Part shown: positions 15,583 through 24,668 of the stretch, in pieces
How positions within the stretch are numbered: position 1 is the first letter of the stretch
Layout of the letters: each line of letters opens with the position of its first letter
NCBI GenBank assembly: GCA_002104945.1
Contig: MCFH01000025.1
Coordinates: 248,001-312,000, forward strand
DNA: 64,000 nucleotides
From: Piromyces finnis
Taxonomy: Eukaryota; Neocallimastigomycota; Neocallimastigomycetes; Neocallimastigales; Neocallimastigaceae
Direction of reading: 5' to 3'
Notes under the pieces: model-generated
The model's database searches: none
Told to the model about the DNA's origin: nothing
Seen by the model: the letters and a program-made list of their open reading frames with translations, nothing else
Position numbers and translations under genes: made by a program

Positions 15583-17124
15583 ATGAGATTATCTTTTGCT
15601 TCTATTGGTTTAATTTTAGCTGTTGTCTTTAAGACTTCTGCTGCTGCTGATGTTCCTCTTGTTTATCCAAAAGAAAACATGGGTGAATCTTGCAAGGCTC
15701 CAACCCTTCCAAATCCATCTCAATGTCCAAATGTTCAAAAATTACCAGATCCATTTGAATGGTCTAATGGAAGTGGTCGTGTCAAGACTTTAGCTGAATG
15801 GGAATGTAGACGTAATGAAATTAAAGCTGAAATTGAAAATTACGAACTTGGTAAGAAACCAGCTCCACCAACCAATATTAAGGCTTCTTACTCTGGTGGT
15901 ACCTTAACTGTTACTGTTAATGACAATGGTGGTTCTCTTACTCTTACCTCTAAAATTTCTGTTCCAAGTGGTAATGGACCTTTCCCAATTATCATTGGTA
16001 TGAACAGTAACACTGGTTCTCTTAGTGCTAGTCAATTTAATGGTTTTATTCAAGTTCCATTTAACCATGATCAATGTGCTCAATACTCTATGAGTGGTCA
16101 AAAGAATACTAACTCTCCATTCTACAAATTATATCCAAACCTTAAACAAGCTGGTGATTACATTGCTTGGTCTTGGGGTATTTCTCGTCTTATCGATGGT
16201 CTTGAACAAGTTAAAAATCAAATTCATGCTGATATGGAACATATTGGTGTCACTGGTTGTTCTTACGCCGGTAAAATGGCTCTCTTTGGTGGTGCTTTCG
16301 ATGAACGTATTGCTTTAACTATTCCACAAGAATCTGGTGGTGGTGGTATTAACTCCTGGAGAGTTTCTGATACCATTGGTAATGTTGAAAAGATTGATAA
16401 TACTAATTACTCTTGGTTTATGCAAGCTTTAAAGAACAACTTTGGCAGTGGAAAATCTACTAGATTACCATACGATCACCATGAATTAATTGCTATGGTC
16501 GCTCCACGTGCCTTCTTTACCATGGGTAACCCAGATTATGAATGGTTAGGTGATAAATCTGGTTACACCTCTGCTATGGCTGCTTTAGAAGTATGGAAGG
16601 CTATGGGTGTTGAAGACAGATTTGGTTTCAACTTTGTTGGTAATCACATGCACTGTTCTGCTGCTAATTCTCAAGTTAGTGATGTTAACAAGTTCATTGA
16701 TAGATTCCTTCGTGGTAAGAATACTAACACTTCTAACATGTTAAGTAGTAGTGTTACCAACGATTACAATAGTTGGATTGCTACTTGGAAGGGTCACAAG
16801 ATTGATACTTCTGCTGGTATTGCTCAACAACCAACTACTACTACTACTGCCTCTGTTCCAAAGCCAACTTCTGGCTCTTGCTGGGCTTCTAGTTTAGGTT
16901 ATCCATGTTGTAAGTCTACTAAGGTTGTCATTGATACTGATGCTAGTGGTCGTTGGGGTATTGAAAACAATGACTGGTGCGGTATCGTTGATTCTTCCTG
17001 CTGGGCTAGTAAGCTTGGATTTAAATGTTGTACCTCCCAATGTCCACAAGAAGTTTACGTTGATACTGATGGTAGTTGGGGTGTTGAAAACAACAACTGG
17101 TGTGGTATCACCAAAAAGTGTTAA
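15583..17124 (+). CDS. secreted CE15-type glucuronoyl esterase with two fungal dockerins
   Basis: 513 residues, intronless. Residues 1-21 form a signal peptide (hydrophobic core ending ASA/AAA-like). The catalytic domain (about 30-400) resembles CE15 4-O-methyl-glucuronoyl methylesterases, which cut the ester between glucuronoxylan and lignin. The nucleophile is Ser227 in GCSYAGKMA, the acid is probably Glu250 in PQESGGGG (23 residues later, the spacing I recall for fungal CE15 enzymes), and the base is His355 or His357 in NHMHCS; NPDYEWLG is also family-like. The usual Arg after the nucleophile (GCSR) is Tyr here. A Thr/Pro linker (about 412-430) leads to two tandem CBM10-like fungal dockerins, about 431-470 and 474-513, each with CWAS, paired Cys and W-G-x-EN-x-x-WCGI. 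These dock the enzyme on cellulosome scaffolds outside the cell. Codon use is GC-richer than in neighbouring genes, as in highly expressed genes. Confidence 0.93.
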   Translation: MRLSFASIGLILAVVFKTSAAADVPLVYPKENMGESCKAPTLPNPSQCPNVQKLPDPFEWSNGSGRVKTLAEWECRRNEIKAEIENYELGKKPAPPTNIKASYSGGTLTVTVNDNGGSLTLTSKISVPSGNGPFPIIIGMNSNTGSLSASQFNGFIQVPFNHDQCAQYSMSGQKNTNSPFYKLYPNLKQAGDYIAWSWGISRLIDGLEQVKNQIHADMEHIGVTGCSYAGKMALFGGAFDERIALTIPQESGGGGINSWRVSDTIGNVEKIDNTNYSWFMQALKNNFGSGKSTRLPYDHHELIAMVAPRAFFTMGNPDYEWLGDKSGYTSAMAALEVWKAMGVEDRFGFNFVGNHMHCSAANSQVSDVNKFIDRFLRGKNTNTSNMLSSSVTNDYNSWIATWKGHKIDTSAGIAQQPTTTTTASVPKPTSGSCWASSLGYPCCKSTKVVIDTDASGRWGIENNDWCGIVDSSCWASKLGFKCCTSQCPQEVYVDTDGSWGVENNNWCGITKKC

Positions 17125-17676
17125 ATTATCAATGATATTTAAACTTTTTAATATTTACAAAAAAAAAAAAAAATACTAAATTAAAAATTATCTATTATTA
17201 GTTTTTTTTTATTTTTAATACTAAAGAACTTTTAGTTTTTTTTTTTTCTTTTGCCCTTTTTTTATCTATCTTTATTTGTAATGATAAAAAAAATATGAAA
17301 AAAAGGGTAACTCATGAATAAATAATACAAATATTTACAATATAATATTATTTAAATTAGAAGAATAATTTTTATACTGTATTATTTATCTAGATATAAA
17401 AATAGTCTTTAATATTTAATATGAAAAAAAATAAAATATATGTATTATAAGAAATAAATATATATATACTATTGAAATTTAATAAAAAAAATGAATATAA
17501 AAAAAAAAAAGAAAAATTAAAACAAAATTAAAAATTAGAAATTTTATGAGTTGTCATTGAAAAATTAAATTTTGGTAATATTAAAAAAGTAATAAAAAGA
17601 ATTAACAACATTAGGAATAATAATAGCAGTAATAAATGTAATTCTAATTCAGTAATAATAATAGTAGTATTATATT
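17125..17676. other. 3' flank of esterase, no gene seen
   Basis: A/T-rich DNA with poly-A and poly-T runs. Near 17600-17670 an AAT/AGT-rich stretch resembles the Asn-rich segment that precedes the C-terminal domain of the LINE protein in this window, and it may be the eroded upstream part of the remnant that starts near 17677. Confidence 0.5.
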
Positions 17677-18243
17677 TTTACGTTCCTTCTTGGTGGAACT
17701 TTAGCTAATGATGAGCTACAAATCGATAAGGCGGAACAAAGACATTTGAATGAACAGCTTTACAGTTCATTGGGGTCTCATGTTCTATAGGTAGAGGGTC
17801 TCGCGGCTTTTCTTACTAAAACAATCCCTATCATTAGTAGCTCTATGAGGCTACTTTTCGATAGGTTTAATAAGACACCTAACGTAATCAAGAGCGCCGA
17901 CGTCGTACCGATATGGCAAAGGAACATTCTCAGTGTTCCGTACACAGGGTTCAATGTTAGTATTTCTTCGAATGAAAACATTATGAACTCATGGGAGAGT
18001 TTAGTGGACACCACACTATCATACCTGATGTTACTTTTTTTTTATATTTCATTTAATTTATTAGGTAGGGACCAATCCCACACAGTACAAATTGCAGAGT
18101 TCATTGAACTTTTATGCAACTTTAATTATTTTATATTATTTTATATTTATATTTTTATATTATTTTATATTTTATTATTTTTATTTATTATTTATTATAT
18201 CAATATATATTATCACCTAATACTATGCAATATCGCAAATTAA
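17677..18243 (+). pseudogene. C-terminal remnant of a divergent LINE retrotransposon
   Basis: This stretch is clearly less AT-rich than its surroundings and reads as one frame with an internal TAG near 17788. The translation contains TFLLGG and then, after about 40 residues, LAAFLTKTIPI and LLFDRFNK. The same order is found in the C-terminal domain of the intact LINE protein here: FKFLLGG, then AELLTKIMPF and MFKRFEATSK. It is therefore read as the 3' coding end of a related but different LINE family. The sequence after LLFDRFNK, up to about 18122, keeps unusual codons (GCG, GTC, GAC) but has no match I recognise. There is no flanking poly-A or target duplication that I can define. Confidence 0.55.
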
Positions 18244-18279
18244 ATAAATAAATAAAAGATGTGTATTCTTTTCCTAGTC

Positions 18280-18715
18280 TAAAAAAAAAATAATAACAAT
18301 AGTAGTAGTAGAAGTAATAATAAAGTAGCAATAGCAATTAATAATAAAATTTAAAAATATTTGATGGCGTTAAAAAAAAATAATGATGATGATATTAGTA
18401 ATAATAATAGGGATAATTATAGTAGAAATAATAATATTTATAGTTAAGAAAGCAATTCTAATTCTTTAAATAATATTCAATTAGTTTATATGGGTAATTT
18501 AAGGAAGGATAATTGGATAATTTTTTATAATCCGGTAACTATTAATGAATATAATTATTCTAATGTATGTAAAAATATATATTTAAACTTCTTGAAGGAA
18601 AAAAAAAAGTTTTAACCATAACAACAAATCAAGAGATTGGAAATAACTTTGTATCAAATTAAACTAGGTACTTTTGAAGAATCACCAATTTTTGATTCAC
18701 GGAACTTCTAACCCT
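18280..18715 (+). mobile_element. decayed LINE fragments (Asn-rich/C-terminal region plus a 3' end)
   Basis: An Asn-rich run is interrupted at about 18335-18380 by a LINE 3'-terminal signature (TTTGATGGCGTTAAAA, compare TTTGATGCCGTTAAAA at 29429-29445) with its poly-A. The Asn-rich run then continues into a decayed version of the LINE C-terminal domain: AATCCGGTAACTATTAATG at about 18531 matches the intact copy's AATCCGGTGAATATTAATG, then N-Y-S-N-V-C-K and a final GGAACTTCTAACC. Several stops break the frame. At least two events are stacked here: an old copy, and a very short 5'-truncated insertion inside it. Confidence 0.7.
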
Positions 18716-18982
18716 ACCTATAAACACAATATAATCATGGCTTTGTTTTTTTTAATTAAATTTTATATATGTGTTATATTCATTTCATTCATTTATAAAA
18801 TTATATTATTATTATTCTGTTTCCGTAAATTATTTATAAATTATTGAGTGGTAACATTGTTACAGTCATTAATATTACCTCATGGTTATTTAGCCAACAA
18901 TATAGCCAATACTTCAAAACCGTTTAAATCAATAACCCAATTCATGTTAATATAAAAAAAAGTTTTATTTCATATTTATCAT

Positions 18983-18987
18983 ATTTA

Positions 18988-19042
<55 letters not shown>

Positions 19043-19075
19043 CATCATCATCATCATCATTATTATTATTATTAT
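18983..19075. repeat. compound (TTA)n(TCA)n(TTA)n microsatellite
   Basis: A trinucleotide array in which a block of TCA units is sandwiched between TTA blocks; visible directly. Confidence 0.95.
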
Positions 19076-19906
19076 ACCTTTTAGAATATTAAATTTCAAA
19101 TAAAAGTATTATATATATATAAATTGAATAAAATTCAAATATTCTAATAGAATAAACCATGAATAAATTAGGTATTTTTATTGTAAATTGGACATTTAAA
19201 CCCAAGAAATTTTTAAAATAACAACAAAACCTAATCTCTAAATATTTTTTACCCAATAATTTAATAGTTAATTCTATTTCAATTTGTGGTGGTTGTTGTG
19301 GATCATTAATAAAATACGCTTTTTACTACTAATCATCTAAGTCCTTTTTTTTTTTTTGTAAAAAAAATGGTCATTATACGGTTTATAATTTGAAAAAAAA
19401 AATAAAAGTAAATTATTATTTTTTATATAAAACAAAATTATTTCTTAAAAAGATGACCAAAATTTTAAATTTTAAAAATTATTAAATGTCTTAAAGATTA
19501 TGATATTTTTTTATTCCTATTTAATTATTAATAGTATTAGTATTATTTGAATAAAATATCTTTTATGTCCATTTTGCTATAGATAAATAAATAAAATAAT
19601 GGTGGTGGTACTATTATTATATAATTATGAAAAAAAAGGACCTAGTTATACTATTTATAATATTTAAAATATTTAAAAAGTATTTAAGTAGGAGAAATAT
19701 CCTCTTTTTTTTTAAAAAAAAAAAATGAAATTTTATTCACAAAAAAGTTTCAATTACTACCTACTACTTAATAATAATGATAAAGCGAAAATATAGGTGA
19801 AAATGTATAAAATATATAATACCTAATAGAATAGAGTTATTAATTATAATAGTATTAATAATACTAATTCTTCTATGGAGGGTGAAGTATGAATAACTTT
19901 AAAAAC

Positions 19907-20159
19907 TTTACATTATTATTCTAATATCTATACCTCATGTTATATAATACACTTCCATAAAAGCACAATGTAAATTTTACATTATTATTCTAATATCTAT
20001 ACCTCATGTTACACTTCCATAAAAGCACAATGTAAAATTTACATTATTATTCTAATATCTATACCTCATGTTACACTTCCATAAAAGCACAATGTAAATT
20101 TTACATTATTATTCTAATATCTATACCTCATGTTACACTTCCATAAAAGCACAATGTAA
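19907..20159. repeat. 62-bp minisatellite, four copies
   Basis: Copies begin at about 19907, 19976, 20038 and 20100. The first is 69 bases long because of a 7-base TATAATA-like insertion; the rest are 62 bases and nearly identical. Each unit contains CTATACCTCATGTTACACTT and CATAAAAGCACAATGTAA. The junctions between units form short palindromes (AATGTAAA then TTTACATT). Confidence 0.95.
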
Positions 20160-21368
20160 CATGAATACGCATAAATAACAAAATATTATACATTACATTT
20201 TCTAATACATTACAATCAATTAACTGGCGGATTATATTAACATCATATTACATTATTATCTACATACTTTTACAATACATTTACAATGATTTATACCTAT
20301 TACATTTATACCCTACATACATACATAAATATGACTCATCCAATTTATATAACAAAAACAATACCAGCAATACCAACTTATTACTTTTTTTCTAGACTTT
20401 TATAATTAAAATTTTTTTTTGTTTCTTTGTTTAAATCTTTTTGTAGTATTTAAAATAATTAGTTAGAGCATTATTCAATACAAGGACATTTCAGGTATTG
20501 AATACTTTTTACATATCACCCTTGAAAAAAAGGTCTTTAAAAAAGGTCTTAGGCAGGAAGAGCTCATAAATTTATTATTTATTATACTTTTAATTAAAAT
20601 AGAATTAATTAAATATTCTATTTAAATCTAAATATACAATTACAACACATTTTTATTTATTTGATCAGAATATGACCAAAAAATAATAAATACTAATTCT
20701 ATAATGAATATATAGTACTAATATAGTACTAATATATAATAAACATATATTAAATACATATTAAATATATAATAAATAAACACATTATTTTCATAATTAT
20801 TAATTAATTAATTATTAATATATTTATATTTATAAAAAAGAAAAGTGAAAAGTGGTGGAAGAGGAAGAAGAAGAAGAAGAAGAAGAAAAGAATAGATGTT
20901 TTACATTTAATAGATTGCTTTGTTTATGAGTTGGAGTAATCTTTGTTTTACTTAATTTATAAGGAATAATTGAAAAATAAAAGAAAATTGATAGTAGTAA
21001 ATATTAGTCTGTTTTTTTTTAAAGTATAGCATAATAATTTTTTGGTTTGTGTTTTCATCATTGAAAAAGAAAGTTTTTAAGGTTTAATTTTCTATTTATA
21101 AAAAGCATCTTTAAATAGTATTATTATCTATTAAATAATATATTTATGGTTTCATAATTACATTATTAAAGGATTACGTAATCGTTATCAAGAAAACTTT
21201 AAAAAAACTTATATATAAATAAAAAAATTTTTTTTTTATTTACATTATTTTTTGTTTATATCCATTACAAATTAATGTAAAAGTTATTTTATTTTTATTT
21301 ATTTACTAGTAAATAAATAATACTATTGTTTATTGCCTATTTCTTTAAAAAAAAAAAAAAAAGTAAAA

Positions 21369-22838
21369 ATGAGCTCTTTACAATTAAATGATACTAAAAT
21401 TATTAAAGCTGTTTATGACTATTTAAAGTTATTCAAAGAAAAGAAACTTAAAAGATCATCTATTTATGCTCATTACATGCTAAAAAATTCATTTTATAAA
21501 GAAAAAACTAATTATCAGCATCAAGTTGGTCTTAAAAAAATTTTAGATAAATGTAGAAATAAAAAATATAGTAATAGTGATAAATATGTCAAGCGCCTTC
21601 TTTACAAGGATTCAAAAGAAATCATATCAGGCTTATTTTACTTTATGAAAGAAGAAAATTATCAAGTTTACTTGGTTAAAAGTACTACTTTTACAAAAAC
21701 TGACACAAAGATATCCGATCTTTGGGATAAAATTGAAGATAAGGAGGATATTCTTTTAGAATGCTTTGAAGTAATTAAAGTAATCAATAAAGAAGATCTT
21801 AAAAACCGCCTTATGAAAATGAATTTTGATTTAAAAATTAACAATACTAAAAAAAGTGGAGGCTTTAACGTTTATAATTTTGTCATGGTAGACGAGAATG
21901 GAAATAAACATGTTAGTGTTCCATTTGCATTGGTTTGCTTTAGACAGTTTTCTAAAAGAGATAAAAAGTCTGTTTTAGGAAAATTTGGTAAAATATATGA
22001 AGATGAAGACAATGAAGATGAAGTGTTATATTATACCAATATATTATTTGATTATATTAATGAAAAATATAAAGAAAATTTTGCTTTTCCTATTAATTTC
22101 TATAATATTAATAATAATAACAATTATAATAATGACTATCCAACTCCTGGCCATTCTTTTGATATTGACTTATCTATACCATCTTCTTCTTCAATGGCCA
22201 ATATTAATATTGATTCAAATCAAGGAATACCATCTCCTATTAGTGATTTATCTTCTCCTTTAGCACAATCCTTTCCAATAGAACAATTACCTTCAAACGA
22301 CAGTTTTAATATAGATTTAAATTCAATGTTACCTAATATTTTCAATGATTTAAATCCATTATTATCATCTCCAGTGAATACTACTGTTGATAATTTAAAT
22401 CCATTATTATCATCTCCAGTGAATACTACTGTTGATAATTTAAATTCATTATTATCATCTCCAGTGGATAATTCTAATATTAATCAAGAACAAATATTAC
22501 CTCCTTTACGAATACCATCTTCAATATATTTTAGTAGTAATTATGGTCAAATGCCACAATTTCAAGATTGTGGATTAACATCATTACAAAATCAATATGA
22601 ATATTTAATACCTTATAATAACAATACCATCCCATGTACAATTTCTCAGGATTTATTTCAATCATTACCTTTAGTAGATATTACTAATAATATAAATCCA
22701 AGTATACCACAAAGTACTGAACCAAATTTTCAGCCTCAAAATTCTTTATTAGTTTTAAATGCCATGCAAATGGAATTAAGCAATCAAAATAATATCATGA
22801 ATATAAACACTAGAAATGGCAATAATGTTAGCAATTAA
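21369..22838 (+). CDS. hypothetical protein with Asn/Ser/Pro-rich C-terminus
   Basis: 489 residues, intronless. I chose the ATG at 21369, after the A run, because upstream in-frame codons offer only TTG. Residues 1-230 are Lys-rich, mostly helical-looking and globular (for example VYDYLKLFKEKKLKRSSIY and VLLYYTNILFDYI-type segments), with no signal peptide or membrane segment. Residues 235-489 are low-complexity, rich in Asn, Ser, Pro and Gln, and carry three tandem 15-residue repeats with the core LNPLLSSPVNTTVDN at about 327-369. A basic N-terminal domain plus a Gln/Asn/Pro-rich tail is the layout of many fungal transcription regulators, but I recognise no DNA-binding motif, so function is unassigned. 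It lies 0.9 kb upstream of the full-length LINE but outside its boundaries, so it is not the LINE's ORF1. Confidence 0.75.
   Translation: MSSLQLNDTKIIKAVYDYLKLFKEKKLKRSSIYAHYMLKNSFYKEKTNYQHQVGLKKILDKCRNKKYSNSDKYVKRLLYKDSKEIISGLFYFMKEENYQVYLVKSTTFTKTDTKISDLWDKIEDKEDILLECFEVIKVINKEDLKNRLMKMNFDLKINNTKKSGGFNVYNFVMVDENGNKHVSVPFALVCFRQFSKRDKKSVLGKFGKIYEDEDNEDEVLYYTNILFDYINEKYKENFAFPINFYNINNNNNYNNDYPTPGHSFDIDLSIPSSSSMANINIDSNQGIPSPISDLSSPLAQSFPIEQLPSNDSFNIDLNSMLPNIFNDLNPLLSSPVNTTVDNLNPLLSSPVNTTVDNLNSLLSSPVDNSNINQEQILPPLRIPSSIYFSSNYGQMPQFQDCGLTSLQNQYEYLIPYNNNTIPCTISQDLFQSLPLVDITNNINPSIPQSTEPNFQPQNSLLVLNAMQMELSNQNNIMNINTRNGNNVSN
22349..22475 (+). repeat. 45-bp in-frame coding repeat, three copies
   Basis: Units start at 22349, 22394 and 22439. 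The 45-base period preserves frame and encodes the Leu/Ser/Pro repeat of the hypothetical protein. The first two units are almost identical; the third is shortened. Confidence 0.95.
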
Positions 22839-23501
22839 ATATGTGATTGTAAAGACTATAGATAGCTTTGTATTGATATTTCAATCAAAAATTAAATATT
22901 AATATTTCATATTGAATTTGCACTATCGATTATGATAATATAGGTGTTTAACTTTTAGATATATAATTTTCTGGAAGTTTGCGAATGAATATTTTAATAT
23001 TCATTAGTAATCATCTAGAGAGTTAAATATGTGAAAGTATAAAATATTTTATTAACAAAATCGATAATTTAAATTTTGTGTGAAACTTTATATTTATATC
23101 TTTTTACATTCAAATAATAATGGCTACAAAGAACTTTTATAGAAAAAAAGAAAAAGAGAAATAGAGAAAGAAAATGATAACAATAACAGAAAAATCATGT
23201 ATAAATATATTATATATATAAATTTTAATTTTATTAAATAAACTATATAGAGAAGAAAGAATAGTATTTTTTTTTAATTTTATATTTTTTAAAATATCAT
23301 GTAAAAAAATATTTTTTATTCAAATAAAAAATAAATAACAAAAGAAAGTCAAAAAAAAAAAATTTTTCCCTGTGTGAAATTAAAAATTTTTATTATTAAT
23401 TTGACTTAAAAACATAATTACAATTCTTAACCTAGATTATATTCAGACCAAAGAATTTATTTAGTTAGGGATAGAAAAAAAAAAAAAAAGGTCACAATAA
23501 A
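22839..23501. other. 3' flank of the hypothetical gene
   Basis: A/T-rich sequence without a frame I can support. It runs into the LINE 3'-end fragment at 23502. Confidence 0.5.
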
Positions 23502-23612
23502 ATTTTAAATACAATTATTATAATAGTGATTTTCTTACTTTAATTACTAGAATGCATTATACCCAATTTTTATTCATTTGTGTTTATTTAAACCTATTTT
23601 TTTTTTTTTTTA
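23502..23612 (+). mobile_element. LINE 3'-UTR fragment
   Basis: The stretch from AAATACAATTATTATAATAG through TTTGTGTTTATTTAAACCTA matches the 3' UTR of the intact LINE (29248-29350), with small indels. It has no poly-A of its own that I can define. It lies just before the upstream half of the decayed LINE reverse-transcriptase region. Confidence 0.8.
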
Positions 23613-23639
23613 ATTTTCGATCCAAATTCTTTTACATTT

Positions 23640-23769
23640 GATCAAACAAGCTCCGAACCTATAACTGTTTATTCTAATGGTACAAAATATCAATTTATAC
23701 CTTTTTAATAAAATTTGGAATGGTGATGTCTCATTAGATTGGAATTCTGCATTAATTATTTCAAATTAT
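23640..23769 (+). pseudogene. decayed older LINE, upstream half of RT region
   Basis: Near 23705-23769 the frame reads KIWNGDVSLDWNSALIIS. This aligns with RIWDGDFPNSWNESSIVS of the intact LINE, just N-terminal to reverse-transcriptase block 2. The frame then breaks because the young LINE begins at 23770. It resumes after that element, at 29496, with NNYLGVSLTN, the expected next block (DNYRGISLIN). The two halves are thus one older copy split by the younger one. Confidence 0.8.
23757..23769 (+). repeat. LINE target-site duplication, left copy
   Basis: The 13-base sequence TATTTCAAATTAT lies immediately before the first 5' monomer of the LINE. It is repeated exactly at 29483-29495, after the poly-A. 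Confidence 0.93.
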
Positions 23770-24056
23770 CCTCTTGGGAACGTGCCTTCATTTATTTAAT
23801 AAATGTAGTTTCTCAAGGGGGTCTACTCATGCTCATGGTACTGAGAGAGTAGAAAGAATTAAATCCAAGTATTGCGCAATGGATGCTTGGTGCCCTCTTA
23901 GGAACGTGCCTTCATTTATTTAATAATGGAGTTTATCAAGGGGGTCTACTCATGCTCATGGTACTGAGAGAGTAGAAAGAATTAAATCCAAGCATTGCGC
24001 AATGGATGCTTGGTTAGTCTTTAAGGGAAAATTATTAGGACTAAGCTCATGGTACT
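23770..24056 (+). repeat. tandem 5' monomers of the LINE (124 bp)
   Basis: Monomer 1 begins at 23770/71 (CTCTTGGGAACGTGCCTTCA) and monomer 2 at 23895 (CTCTTAGGAACGTGCCTTCA), period 124. Both contain GGGGGTCTACTCATGCTCAT and the TACTGAGAGAGTAGAAAG segment. A degenerate partial third unit (GCTCATGGTACTGAGCGATT) ends near 24056. Tandem 5' monomers act as promoters in some LINEs (mouse L1); that role here is inference. Confidence 0.9.
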
Positions 24057-24668
24057 GAGCGATTAAAAAACATTTTATTCATCGAATTTAAGTATTTGAT
24101 GAATAAGTTGAATGTTTGATACTCAGGTAAGTTTGTATAGTATTTAATTAGAAGAGTAATACATTTTGTTGCTGTATTTTTTTCTTTTATTCATGTATTC
24201 ATGTAGTACTACTCTTCTCTTGTAAGAATCCAATGTAGTCAACTTTAGCATTTGCATTGTATTTTTATATTCATGTAGCTATTGTTGTATTGTTTCTTGT
24301 AAGAGACTGATTCACTCTACATCATGTAAAAATACTATTCACAAGCTTTCTGGTGTCGACATTCTTGATTCAAATTTTTTACCAATTTAAATATTTAATG
24401 AAAAGTAAAGTCAAACAATTTTAGTGTCAAAAAGCGAATCGAATTTACTAACAATAAACCAAAACTAGAATTTTTAAAGAAAATTTACAACTAGAATTCA
24501 AAAAAAAAAAAAAAAAGAAACTTTAAACAAAGCATCGTAACAATTTTTGTACTATCCAGTACTTTTAAGAAGAGAGAGAGAGACAGATTTTTTTCCATAT
24601 ACGTTATATTTGTAATTTTTATTAGTATTTATTTTATATTCAATTTTTTTTAATTAGAATTAATTATC

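Larger units (their letters stand above)
18716..21368. other. intergenic region with satellites
   Basis: No gene is supported. The region includes (TTA/TCA)n, a four-copy 62-bp minisatellite, a purine-rich GAA tract near 20860-20890, and A/T runs. A short less-AT-rich patch near 20465-20570 has no long frame. The last 100 bases are the leader of the unknown-family gene. Confidence 0.5.

Noticed and set aside
17677-18243. Possible integrated viral gene, because of its foreign base composition
   Set aside because: The order FLLGG, FLTKTIP, LLFDRFNK parallels the LINE C-terminal domain elsewhere in this window, a simpler explanation.
21369-22838. Candidate ORF1 of the LINE
   Set aside because: The LINE's left boundary is fixed at 23770 by the target-site duplication, so this gene lies outside it and is separated by older LINE debris.
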